Assembly: GCA_030272155.1 (NCBI GenBank)
Contig: CP126194.1
Coordinates: 6,005,501 to 6,069,500, forward strand
Direction of reading: 5' to 3'
From: Tetradesmus obliquus
Taxonomy: Eukaryota > Chlorophyta > Chlorophyceae > Sphaeropleales > Scenedesmaceae
DNA length: 64,000 bases
The notes beneath the pieces were generated by a model. That model was not told the origin of the DNA, did not search any database, and worked only from the letters and a program-made list of their open reading frames with translations. Each line of letters opens with the position of its first letter. Within the stretch, counting starts at the first letter, position 1. Both the position numbers and the translations under genes were made by a program. Shown here one piece after another: positions 11,877 to 29,006 of the stretch.

Positions 11877-13949
11877 CACCGCCTTAGGCTCAGGGCGGGC
11901 TCAAAGCCATGGTGCCAGATTATGGTTCTGCATGCACATATAGGTCGTTTGATTTATTGTACAGCGTTATGCTGGGGTTTTGTGCCTTCTGACACGTGCC
12001 ACTAGGCATGCCGGCGCCCCCCTGAATTATATTTTCGTCTCTCAACAAGGACCCTTAAATACAATGATAAGCAAGACGGCTGAGACGCAAAATAAAATTC
12101 CTGTGGCGGCAGCTGGGTGGCAACACTACGTGCCGCGCACGCATTCACGTAGTATCGCAACAGCAGTGTCGTGAGCAGCAGACGTCATCAGCCACAAGTT
12201 AATCACACCAAGCAACACATGATGGTTGCAGCGGAGCAACAATATCAGCAGCGCGTGCACCAGCACAGTGCAGGCCGTGTGCCACAGGCCATGTGGCAGT
12301 GCCAACCCACCGCAACACGCATGAGCTGGCAACCCAGCTCCAGCTGCAAGCAGGTGATATCAAGCCCCGAGCGATCATTGCAATGCAGAATCGCAGAGCC
12401 TGGGTGTCACAAGCAGGCAACACAAACCTTTACTGCGGCTTGCAAGCCATGAATACAAGTAAAAGGGCGTATCTAGAATGCACATTCACGCACCTTCAAG
12501 CAATGCTGGACCAGGAGACCCCCGCCACAAGTACAAGGTAGTCAAAACTCAGTACAAGTAAAGCCGACAAGTAACGCACCCCGTGCGCCACGCGCGCGAC
12601 TCCGAGGGCATCCAGCACACCAAATGGCATCATAGCATACATTGTACGCACTTGGCAAGTGTTAAGCAGGCTGCCTGCTGCTGCTGCCGCAGCATACGTG
12701 TGCAGCCTGCGGCCTGCTGGGTGCACTGTTGGTGTGCAGCTGTGCCTACATGGCAGAAGACATGAGTAGCAGGCGTCTTTCAGCTGCAGTCTAACATGCC
12801 ATTAGAGGTGTCCTAGAGTCGCACCAGCTGGCTGCGCTGTAACATCAGTCAGTGCAACCGGCCGGCCAGCATCAGGTGCCTGTAATGGCTGCAGCTCCAT
12901 GCATGGTGAACAGGTGCCAGCCAAAAATGTATGCCTTTGCGGTCATACGCAGCAGCGCAGAGCACTGTTGCAGCTCTTCCACTGCTGCCAAGCCAAGACT
13001 CATGTGTCGCAGTCACACGCACATACACACACTCTGTCACAGCCACACAGTTTCCTGGTGGCTCCACCGCCCCAAATCATGGCTGCTCCATCACACCACC
13101 CGCTACGGTCAACCCACGTCTTGGCATGCCCTGCCAAAACACCAGCTATTGGTCATCCTAACCGACCAGCTCTCTCCGTCAACATGTCAAGTTGCATGTG
13201 CTGCACCAGCACATGCTGGAGAGTGTCGGCAAAGCGCATGTCCAGCGCTCAGCTTGTGGCACTCCTAAGCCTCACCTATCCTCATTATGTCGACATATAA
13301 ACGTTACTGCTTCATTGCAAGAAAACCCAGCAAAATGGAAGCTCCGCTGCATGGGGTGGCTGCCAGCTCAAATACAAATGGCAGCACAACCCCACTAGGC
13401 AGCGGGCACCCAGAGAAACGCAACATAGTATTGCATTTGACTTTCAACATGGCAGTGCACGGCCGCCCAGGAGCCAAGAGATACGCAGTGGCTCCAGCCC
13501 CAGCATTAATCAATGGCGAGTTCAGCTTGCTGCTGCTTCATTCAGACTCAGACTCGGGTGCCCTACACGGGCAAGCCTGCCACAAGTCAGTCCACTTGAT
13601 AGTTCCCGGTCAGTAAGTAACAATAATGACTTGGACGCTCAAAACAGCCGTTGCAGCACGCTTGCAAAAGTGCAGCAGCAAAGGAATGCGACCAATCACA
13701 GCTGCCAAAACATCAAGCGCAGCACACAGCCTGCCACTGCAAAGCGGCAAAACTGGACCTGCAAAACAAGACATGTGAGCAGCGGCTGCTGCGCACCAGT
13801 CAATGCCGCGCACCAGTCGATGCCACCAAAAAGGCCAGGCCCGACAGCCCCACAGCAGCAACCACAGAGTCCCAGCGTGCTATTGGCTGGCACTTCACTA
13901 CCCTAAGCATCTGGACCACAGAGCAAGGCACGCTGCTGCCGCTGCACGT
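9150..13949. other. Long stretch without a supported gene
   Basis: This 4.8-kb segment holds only short, unspliceable frames plus a CAG microsatellite. The first part should carry the promoter and leader of the 6899 gene; the last part the 3' UTR of the 13950 gene. A minus frame at 9674-9907 has a hydrophobic patch and a plus frame at 9323-9556 a charged one. Neither has neighbours in phase or a recognisable motif, so I do not call them. Confidence 0.5.
11818..11875. repeat. (CAG)n microsatellite, about 19 units
   Basis: A pure CAG run in the intergenic region. It gives a poly-Q tail to a 67-codon plus-strand frame that has no other coding support. Confidence 0.95.
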
Positions 13950-16060
13950 CTAGATGTGGCTGGAGTGGCGCCGTGCCTCTGCTGCCGCGCGCGCACTGTG
14001 CAGGTGGCTAGGGGTGTGGTCTGCGGAGCCGCGCCGTGCTTGGCTGGCAGTGATGCTCAGCTGCAGGCTCGCCAGGTCCTCCGGCTCCAGCTCAGTCAGC
14101 CTGCTGGTGCTAGCCAGTGCCTTGGCACGCAGCTGCTGCAGCCGCTCCGCAGTCAGCTCCAAGGACGTCGGCTGCTGGTCCTGCTGGTGCTGCGCTGGCG
14201 GCTGCAGCACCTGCTGCCGCATCAGCTGCTGCTGCTGCGCTTGCTGCAACGTGTTATGCTGCTGGGCCGCCCAGGGGCCATGCTGGCCCAGCTGGCTTGG
14301 TAGCTGCGGGCCAAACGGCAGAGGAGGACAGCCGGCCAGGTAGCCCTGATGCTGCTGCTGCTTCGGTGCTGCCAGGTGGTGTCTTGGCCATGCAACATTC
14401 TGACGCTGCTGCTGCTGCTGCTGGTGGTGGCCGCTGAGCATCTCAGCATTGCTCAGCGGCAGCACCTCTGTGCATAGCAGCGCACTTGTCGCTAGGTCTG
14501 CGTCTGATGCTACTGCCGCTGCCCTGCCGCGCTGCTGATGCGCCTCGCTGTCGCTGTCACACAGGCTGCTGCTGCTGCACTCCATGTCATCAGAATGGGT
14601 TGAGCAGGCAGCCTGGTGATGAGTAGTCGCGGCATTTGCACCAGCTACGCCCCTGGCAGCAGGACCTGCTGCTGCTGCTGCTGCTGCTGCCAGCCCTTGA
14701 TGTTCACCTTGCCCATGAGGCTCGCCAAACTTCGCAGAACATGTCTGTGCACCTGCAGCGTGCACAACCCCTGTTGCTGCCATCATTGCTGTGCCACCAT
14801 GCTCCGGCAAGTGCTCAGGTGCTGCAGACCCAAAGAGCTGCTGCTGCTGCCGAAGCTGACAGCTGCTTGGTACCTGCTGGTGCAGTGCGTGTGATTGCTG
14901 CTCCTGGAGGTGCTGCTGTCCAGGTGGCTGCTGCTCTAGTGTCTGCCCATGCTGTTGCTGCTGCTGTTGCTGTTGCAGGTGCTGCTCTGTGCGTGCAAGC
15001 AGCGAACGCAGCAAAGCTACTTTGCGTAGGTTGCTGCCGGATGCCGGCAGGTCAGAAGGAGAGTTGGGTGCCTTCTCTGTTGCCTTCAGCGCTTTCGGCA
15101 CTGCAGGAGCGGCTACCCCTGCTGCTGGCGCTGCTCCAACCGCTCCTGCTGCACCCAAAGTGCCTGCAGCCATTCCTGCAACACCAGTTGCTATCTGCCA
15201 GGCTGGCGGTGGCAGCGGCTTGGCCCCTGGTGCACCTGGGCTCACATAGCTGCTGAATGGGTATTGTACTGGGCTGTGGCCGCTGGAGCCGCCGCCAGGA
15301 CTGCCCATGGGAGATGCGTGCTGTCCTGCAAGCGCCTCTGTGACTATGATTGGTCGATTGCCCTTGCCGCTGGGTGAGCGCGAGGTCCGTTGGCTTGCTG
15401 CTGCTGCTGCTTGTCCTGCGCCGCTGCCGCTACCTGGGCACCCTGGCGGTGAATCCATCTCCATGTCCCACTCGCCACCATCACGTGGTGTTAACATACC
15501 CCCCGGCAGCTGAACATAGCAGCCACCTGAGCCGCCAGTGGCCCTGGGGCTGGTGAGGCTCAGCACTTGAGGGCTGAGCTGCTGCTGCTGCATGCCAAAG
15601 TTGAGGCGGCTGAAACCGTTGGCAATCACCTGCAGGACAGCCGCAAGGTTGCGTGCTTGATGTCAAGTGTGATGTGGCGAGCCAAGACCTGCAGTGCATA
15701 GGTATGCACGAGCACTGGACGTGCAAGCAGCATGCTGTTTGTAGAAGGGTGCACGCCATGTGCCGCTTGGGCAGCATGCAGACCACACTGCTGTATTCCT
15801 ACAGGATGATGCAGCTGCAACGTAGCTTCCAGCCACCTTGCAGGTTGTGCAAGCATTGAAAGTTCCTCCTGCTGTGGTTGTCATGGGCTGCAATGATAGC
15901 AGGCACATACCTCACTGAGGTACCGCTTGCTGTTGCGCCAGTTGTCTTCATCTTCTGCCTCGGCCTGGCCTTGCAAGTCAGCCAGCTTTTCAACGGGGCT
16001 GCGTGGCCGCTTGCCCCCCATGCAGGGGGGCAGAGACATCATCCAATCCTCCAGGCTCAT
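13950..16060 (-). CDS. Gln-rich protein of unknown function with conserved-looking N-terminal exon
   Basis: Exons 16060-15911 and 15629-13950 join in phase 0 (SE/GTATGT donor, CTGCAG/GTG acceptor) to give 609 residues. Exon 1 starts MSLEDWMMSLPPCMGGKRPR and continues with a charged stretch ending NWRNSKRYLSE; together with the start of exon 2 (VIANGFSRLNFGM) this is the only complex, non-repetitive region and looks like a short conserved module. The remaining 500 residues are low-complexity Gln, Ala, Ser and Pro with poly-Q and poly-A runs, then a C-terminal helix (LTAERLQQLRAKALAS). KRPR could act as a nuclear signal. Function unknown; a transcription or RNA-binding cofactor is a guess from composition. 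Confidence 0.75.
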
Positions 16061-16734
16061 CTGGTCTTCTGCCTGCTAACCAAGCAGCAGCAAGCTCCCG
16101 CCGAATTTGCCGTGATCGCAGCTGTGCCCAGACCGCATCCTCAGAGTTTTGTAGACAGCATTTCTTGCGTTTTCCGAGTCAGTTGGCCACGGCGCCTTGC
16201 ACTCCGATTCCAACCGACAAGTGCAGCACTCGCGCAGATCTGTTGAACAGAGCCAATTACTGCCAAGCTATATGTATATTATGAGTTTCATCGACATTCA
16301 TCAGCCTGGGTGACGCAGACCGTCATAAAGAAATGCTGAAGCAGAGGGGTTTGGCCAGCCTGCAGGTTGTCAAAGTAGTAAAGCAACAGGAACAAACAAC
16401 CACCACACCCAGGTTGAAACAGTCTTTGACCAGAGCCACCGAGTGAGGAGGCTGCAAATGCCACATTCTGGATGCAGCAGGCCTGCAGCTCAATCGTATG
16501 AGCCTCATACAACCAGCCCAGCGCCGCCACATTCGGCTGACATGCAGCAGAGGTCACCAGTGCTTCAAGGGCGACACGAATATCTACAGCCTGGCCTTTA
16601 CGCTGAAAGTATTAAAACTCGATGTCTGCCCTTGAATCACCTACTGCAATGGGAAGCGCAGGGTCACCAGCAATGCTGCAGGCCAAGGGCATCTTGGGCG
16701 CCTGCAGGACGTTGCAGGGCAACATTAGCGCGCA

Positions 16735-17227
16735 TCAGCAACACACTACTGACATGTTGCATCCCCCGCACAGAACATATGGTTGCGCAGGTGTCATCAG
16801 CGCTAGCACCAGATCAACCTGAGTGTGAGAAAAGACGTCTGCCAACCACTGGCTGGGCCCGGCCCAGGGGCGGTCAGCCCCTGTTGGCAGCTCGCGGATG
16901 TCCAAGCGCGTGATAGGGCACATAAATGTCCCATTGCACTCTGAGCATGGCAGTCTGAACTTTTGTGTATCAAATTGCAGTTCTTGACAATTTCTAGCTG
17001 AGCAAGAGGATGGCCCATACATGCGGTTGGCAGTCGCCTACAGGTCGCCACAGTCCAAGGTTGTACCCGACTCTACCAAGCATGCGACAATCAGGCGTTG
17101 CCAGCAGCGTCAGTAGGTGCTGGTCCAGCAAGTTGAATGCTTGTTTGCGTTCTGGGTCAACATCTGCATGGAACCAGACTGTCACCTGTGGCCTACGTGC
17201 CCTGGCAAACTGGTGCCATGCCTGCAA
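16735..17227 (-). other. Possible coding fragments, unknown protein
   Basis: Two neighbouring minus-strand frames have unusually balanced amino-acid composition for this window. One (17227 to about 17010) includes RRPQVTVWFHADVDPERKQ. The other (about 17022 to 16735) has Cys pairs, LPCSECNGTFMCP and LCGGC. They are in different frames and I could not find a donor and acceptor in matching phase. This may be a degraded gene, a transposon remnant or part of an unresolved gene. The rest of 16061-17373 shows nothing else. Confidence 0.25.
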
Positions 17228-17373
17228 CAGTTGTGCAACCCAGAACAGCGTGCTTGACCATCAGATGATGCAGCACATTCACACATCATCACTTTCAGGC
17301 GAGGTTGCTTGAGTCTATACTGTTTGTTGAGCGTCAGATTGGCCACAATACGGAACACTTGCCACGTGGTTGT

Positions 17374-17398
17374 AGAACTGCCCAGAACTATCCAGAAC
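17374..17398 (+). promoter_or_regulatory. Step-type heat-shock element upstream of the Hsp40 gene
   Basis: AGAAC occurs three times at an exact 10-bp period (17374, 17384, 17394). GAA units in the same orientation every 10 bp are the layout known for step-type (gapped) heat-shock-factor sites. The site is about 230 bp upstream of the Hsp40 start codon, a normal distance for an inducible chaperone promoter. Confidence 0.45.
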
Positions 17399-17483
17399 AT
17401 AACATGCCCGACCCCAGGAACCGACGGGCTCAAACGTGCGGCACCCCACCCGACACAAGACCAGACGTAACTGAGCTTTGGCC

Positions 17484-17490
17484 TATTTAT
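17484..17490 (+). promoter_or_regulatory. TATA-like box of the Hsp40 gene
   Basis: TATTTAT lies about 135 bp before the Hsp40 start codon and about 85 bp behind the GAA repeats. It is the only TATA-like string in that interval, but the transcription start is not known. Confidence 0.35.
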
Positions 17491-17624
17491 CCTTGGATTG
17501 CTGTGAAACACCCCTGCGCGATCGCAAAGCTCCGCAACTGCTTGTGTGCGCCCTGGCTACACACAGCTCTTGACACGAGGAGAAAAAGTAACTTGATTAC
17601 ACCTTCTTAAAGCAGTGCATCACG

Positions 17625-20064
17625 ATGGGCTTGGACTATTACAAGCTGCTAGGTGTGGGGCGAACTGCCAGCGACGAGGAGATCAAGGCAGCTTACAGAA
17701 AGAAGGCAGTGAAATATCATCCAGACAAGAACCTCAACAACAAAGGTGCGCGCTATCAGGCCTGGCCTGAACTTCTGAACATGCTGAGTCCAGAGTTCCT
17801 GACCGTGACTTGGCTGTCCTGCAGAGTACGCTGAGGAGCGATTCAAGGAGGTTGCAGGTTAGTGGATGCATGCTAGATGTATGCTGGATTCATGGCACAT
17901 TCATGCAGGCTGTTGCGCGCCTAGGTCAGCAGTAGCAGCAACGGCAAATGCCGGCTTGCACCACATCAACAGCTTGCAGCTGAGCCCGCTTTCATTATGC
18001 GTGCTTGTACCTGCTTCACCAACCTCACATGCACCTGAAGCCAGTAGTTGCTTGTTGCAAGAGTTGACACGAAGGACGTGTGGTGAGACCCGTGCTGTCC
18101 AGCATTGCATGTTCAGCACATTTCACGGTGCAAGGTCGACAGTGTTTTCTGTGCCCGCAAACTCATGCGCTGCTGTGCATGCTTGCAGAGGCCTACGATG
18201 TGCTGAGCGATCCTCAAAAGCGAGCAGTGTACGACCGCTATGGTGAAGGTGAGCAGGGGAAGCAAACACCGCACAGCACAGCACAGCAGCAGCAGCAGCA
18301 GCAGCAGCACAGTGGTTGCGTTCTCAAGGCATCTATATGTTGGGATTGTTGCAGAGCAGCGTGCCCCCTGCTTTTGGTGGTGCAGCCTCCTAGCACCCAT
18401 TCAGCACCTGGCCTAATGTTCCCACCTTGTTGACAGAACATGCTTGTGCCTCCTTGCTACCTGGCGCGCGTGCTGCTTCCACCCTGTGCGTGCGTCAACT
18501 GTGTTGCTTGACCGTTCACTCTGTTGTGCGGGTGTTTGCAGAGGGCCTGAAGGGCGGGGCGCCTGCCCCAGGAGCAGCCGGTTTTGATGGCGCAGCAGCA
18601 GCACCAGGAGGCAGCCACTTCAGCTACTCTGGCGTGGACCCAGACACAGCACGCCGCCTGTTTGAATCGCTGTTTGGTGGTGGGCTGGGTGGCATGGGAG
18701 GTATGGGCGGAGGGCCTTTTGGCGGCATGGGCGGCAGCAGCAGCAGCAGCGGCCCTGCGCAGTTCCAGTTCATGTCAAGTGGCCCCGGAGGTAGCAGCAT
18801 GTTTTCCTCGTCGGCATCTGGAGGGCCGTTTGGCAGCGGCAGCAGCAGCATGTTCGGCGGCAGCAGCGGCGGCCAGCGCGGCAGGAGCAGGGGCGGAGGT
18901 TATGGTGGCATGGCTGACTTGTTTGGTGGCATGGGTGGGGCAGATGAGGATGCATTTGAGGCAGGCGACATGCGCGCAAATCCGTTTGCTGCATTTGGCA
19001 TGGCTGGCGGCAGCAACGATGCAGGCGCCGGCCCGTCGTCATTCTTCCAGCATTCTGCGCAGCAGCGGCAGCAGGGGCGGCCGGGCAGTGCGGACGCCTG
19101 GGGCAGCCCACGCTACCAACACCAGCAGCACCACCAGCAGCAGCAGCAGCAGCCTGCGGTGCAGAGTGTGCCGCTGCTGCTGAGTCTGGAGGAGCTGTAC
19201 TGTGGGGCAGTGAAGCGGCTGAGGGTGACGCGGCATGTGCTGGACGCAGCCAGCGGCAAGTCGCTGCCTGTGCAGGAGGTGAGCGGGTTTAAAGTGCTTC
19301 CAGCAGTGATGCTGTCGTCAGATGGTCGCACTGCCTGCGGCAGCAGCAGGGGAGTGCGTTGTTCAGGCAGCACCCAGCTAGGGTGTGTGGTTGTGCATGA
19401 GCTGGAGGTAGCATGTGCTTCAGAGCTGTGCTTGCGCTGGTGCTTGGTTGCAGCTGGCGGAACTGTTGCTCTGCGCTAGCGAACATTGCGCTGCGCCCTG
19501 CGCTGCTGTGTTCTAAGCTCTCTTTGCATCCTTGCGCTGCTGTCCCACGTTGCCTCTTTTCACATCCCATCACTCCTCACTCCCCAGTCCTGCTCTCCTT
19601 GCGCCCTGCTCACTCCTCACTCCTTGCTCCTGCAGGTGCTGGAAGTCAACGTCAGGCCAGGCTGGAAAGAGGGCACAAAAATAACATTCTGCGGCAAGGG
19701 CGACGAGCTATCGCCCGGCGGCCCCTCTGCAGACCTGGTGCTCATTGTGAGGCAGCAGCCCCAGGCTACCTTCACCCGCAGCGGCAACGACCTGCATGCA
19801 ACACTCAAGCTGCCGCTTGTAACAGCGCTAACAGGCGGTACTGCGGCTCTGCGCATGCCGGATGGCCGCACCCTGCAGCTGCCGATTAGTGCGGCGCAGC
19901 CCGTGAGCCATGGCAGCGAGCGGGTGGTAGCTGGAGAGGGCATGCCGATTAGTAAGGCGCCTGGCGGGAAGGGTGACCTGCATGTGAAGTTTGAGGTGGA
20001 GTTTCCTCGGCAGCTGAGTCAGCAGCAGAAGGAGCAGCTGCGGCACATCCTGCCAGTGCAGTAG
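17625..20064 (+). CDS. Type II Hsp40 co-chaperone (DNAJB1/Sis1-like)
   Basis: Stimulates Hsp70 ATPase activity and delivers unfolded clients, in the cytosol or nucleus. Exons 17625-17745, 17825-17857, 18189-18248, 18542-19278 and 19636-20064 close in phase to 459 residues. Residues 1 to about 72 form the J domain, starting [11 protein letters not shown], with the HPD triad at 32-34 and DRYGE at its end. A long Gly/Phe-, Gly/Met- and Ser-rich linker follows, longer than in human DNAJB1 (340 residues in total). Client-binding CTD I begins [17 protein letters not shown] and CTD II follows. No CxxCxGxG zinc motifs are present, so it is type II. The Phe-rich linker and CTDs suit a Sis1-type protein rather than a specialised J protein. 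The upstream GAA array suggests heat induction. Confidence 0.95.
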
Positions 20065-20114
20065 AGCAGGCATTTCGGCGCATTTGATTTTGCAGCAATG
20101 GCAGTGCAGCCCCC

Positions 20115-20330
20115 CGCATGCCGGACAGCCGCACCTTACAGCTGCCGTTTAGTGCGGCGCAGCCGGTGAGCCATGGCAGCGTGCGGATTGTGGCTGGGGA
20201 GGGCATGCCGATTAGTAAGCAGCCTGGGGGAAAGGGTAACCTGCCTGTGACTTTTGAGGTTTTGAGGTTTTCTCGGCAGCTGAGTCAGCAGCAGAAGGAG
20301 CAGCTGCGGCACATTCTGCCAGCGCAGTAG
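20115..20330 (+). pseudogene. Partial duplicate of the Hsp40 last exon
   Basis: This segment closely repeats 19852-20064, the CTD II end of the Hsp40 gene, and begins about 50 bp behind its stop codon. It keeps an open frame of about 70 codons (from [20 protein letters not shown] to LRHILPAQ and stop) with several substitutions and one 3-bp insertion (EVEFPR becomes EVLRFSR). It has no J domain. It could be a decayed tandem copy or an alternative last exon; retention of the frame despite divergence makes the second option worth testing. Confidence 0.85.
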
Positions 20331-26690
<6,360 letters not shown>

Positions 26691-27463
26691 CAGCTGTCAG
26701 CAATGACAGTTGACCCAGGCTACTCAGGCTGCCTTGCAGCCGGCGCTTTATGTAAAGTGGACCAAGGTTGGGGACGGCCTCATGTTTTGAGCTACTTCCT
26801 TTGGGCAAGCCTGCAGAGCATGACAGCAGCTGGGATCCAAGCAGCTAGCCTAGCCTGCGGCTGGCCCGTGTGTGCCACTGGAGGCGTATGATGCAACTGC
26901 TGCCACTGCAGCACAGTAATGTATGTGCTGCATGGTGCATTCGTGGCAACACTTGCTGGCTGGGCCCTTTCGCTGAATGAATCAGTATGAGCAGCTGCCT
27001 CCCTGTGAACACCGCCGACACACTCGTGTATGCCACAGTGCGCCGCTGGTGCTGGCTGCACGATACAAGGAATGATGCCAGCGCTGGCAGTGCAGCTCTG
27101 TTCCTGAGTTCTTGGATACTAGTGCTGTGATTATAAAGGATAAATGCAGCTGACAAGCTGGTGAAATGGCGACACAGAGCAACACACTCAAGTAGTAGCA
27201 CCCTGCAGCAGCCCTGCCGCACGTGTACCTCTGTGTCAGTAACACACTGTGTGACAGTCAGTTGTGCAGGGCCTGCACTGCATGCATGTCGTAGGCAAGG
27301 CATGCAGGCTGCTCGAGACGGTGTTATCTTTCATTGCAGAACAAGGTCACCAAAGTGTACTAGCACTTTGCTACACACCAAGCTCCTTGACTGCAAGTGC
27401 TACCACACACCACTGATCCAACCTCTTGCAGCCGATCTGTTTGAGCGCACAGATATTACTATC
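26691..27463. other. Intergenic, GT49 3' UTR and ISD11 promoter
   Basis: A TGTAA motif, the usual green-algal polyadenylation signal, stands at 26751-26755, about 60 bp behind the GT49 stop. Nothing else in this interval is recognisable as a gene. Confidence 0.55.
26751..26755 (+). terminator. TGTAA polyadenylation signal of the GT49 gene
   Basis: TGTAA occurs 61 bp after the stop codon. Green algae commonly use TGTAA about 15 bp before the cleavage site. The position is right, but a five-base motif has a high chance rate. Confidence 0.4.
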
Positions 27464-28282
27464 ATGCCGTCGGCAGCTGAAGTAAAGTCGCTTTTCCGGC
27501 AGTTCCTGAGGGTTGGACGCAAGTTTCCAAACTACAACATTCGCCAGTACGCACCTGCGAATCTCAGCGCACTCCCGCGTGGTTCCGCACCAGCTGAGGC
27601 GCATATATACATTCGTTTATGTTGCTTAGATATCTACTTGCTCTCCACGTGCTTCCTGGGAAGTAGTAGCAGCAGGCACAGCAGCAGCACCAGCACCAGG
27701 CACTGGGTCACTCTCGTCCATTAACACTGCTGCTTGCATGCTGCCGCAGTTACATCCAACGACGATCGAAGGAGGAGTTCCACAGCTTGGCAGCTAACGC
27801 AGATGCAGCAGCAGCAGAGGCAGCGTGGCAGCGGGCCAAGTCGCAGCTAGAGGTGTGGCAGCGGCAGTCTGTGGTGTACCAGCTGTATGGCAGGAAGGTC
27901 AAAACTGTGCTGGTGAGTTATTCTGCACGACGAAAGAAGGGCATGGACACCCCTCTGCAGGGCGCAATCCTGCAGGAAGATGCATCGTCTGCAGTGCTGT
28001 GTGCTTGCAGTTGTGCTTGCGAGCGCTGTTGCCCCACAGCTTGTGCAGTTTGTTTGATACACCAAAGCCATTGTAGCCAAGCAAAGGGCAGCTGCGGTTG
28101 ACTGGCTGTCAGCACCCTCAAAATTGTGTAGCTGCTTTCAGTGGGTGTTGTACTGCTATCAGTGCGGTTGTGGTTTGCAAACTGCTGCAACTCAATGTCT
28201 TTCATGCCGCCGCAACCGTTACTGCACTGCTGTCCTGCAGGAGCTGGATCAGGCAGCCGCAGCACGCCAGCACGCTGGTTGA
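27464..28282 (+). CDS. ISD11: ISD11/LYRM4, LYR-motif Fe-S cluster assembly factor
   Basis: Mitochondrial partner of the cysteine desulfurase NFS1, needed for its stability together with acyl carrier protein. Exons 27464-27546, 27750-27912 and 28241-28282 close in phase to 95 residues, the family's usual size (about 91). The sequence runs MPSAAEVKSLFRQFLRVG, a LYR-motif variant (LFR), then FPNYNIRHYIQRRSKEEF, matching the YN-R-Y-RR-DF pattern of LYRM4, then an Ala-rich insert and VWQRQSVVYQLYGRKVKTVL, equivalent to VIRRQV-IGQLY in animals. The tail ELDQAAAARQHAG is short. An alternative end at 28310-28399 (MRRQQLQEAQQQQQQLLEEA) is open but in less convincing context. Family call is firm; symbol by similarity. 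Confidence 0.9.
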
Positions 28283-29006
28283 TGCAGCTGCAGAGGCACA
28301 GTGTAGCAGGTGAACAAAACGACGCTTTGGGCATGCGGCGGCAGCAGCTGCAGGAGGCGCAGCAGCAGCAGCAGCAACTGCTGGAGGAGGCAGCAGCATA
28401 GGCTAAGGATGAGCATGCAGCAGGCGGTGGTTTGGCTGATTATGGCTGCTTGCAAGTAAGGGCATGGTTCTATTTCGTGGTGTTGAATCATGCTGGCGCT
28501 TGCATGCCCCACTGCAGCATGCCAGTGCACTGGCAAGGCATGTGGCATGATTTGCTATTTACTCAAGGCTTTGCGCATGCAGTTGCACAGCTACCGCAAC
28601 AGTGAGTTGCACGTTTGTGGATTGCAAACGATGATTATACTACCCGTTGCGGTACGAATGCCGGACAGTGTTACAGAAAGCCAACAGGAGTCAGATATGC
28701 ACATGCCTGACCAAGGAGTTTGTCATGGATGGGAGCATTTGCTGCTCCAGCAGCAATCATGACAGCACAGGTCATCTGTACTATCATTGCATATATGCTC
28801 AACGCTATGCAGACCAAGTGCAGTGTTCAGCACATCCAGTTCATGTGCAGCGCTAGCATGTACATGTGCGCAACCAATGGGTAACAAAGCAATGCTTTTT
28901 GTGCCTTCATGGTCATGTGATGAAGCAAGCTCAATGTGGAATAGACGACTCAACACGCTAGCCAGCTGCTCATGCTGGCACAACTGCGTGAACAGTGATG
29001 AAGCTG
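28283..29006. other. Intergenic between convergent genes
   Basis: It holds the 3' UTRs of ISD11 and of the minus-strand gene at 29007. A Gln/Glu-rich open frame runs to 28401 just behind the ISD11 stop. Otherwise only noise frames are present. Confidence 0.45.

Noticed and set aside
11684-11887. Plus-strand poly-Q mini-protein
   Set aside because: A 67-codon frame whose only feature is a (CAG) microsatellite; no splice sites, no conserved part.
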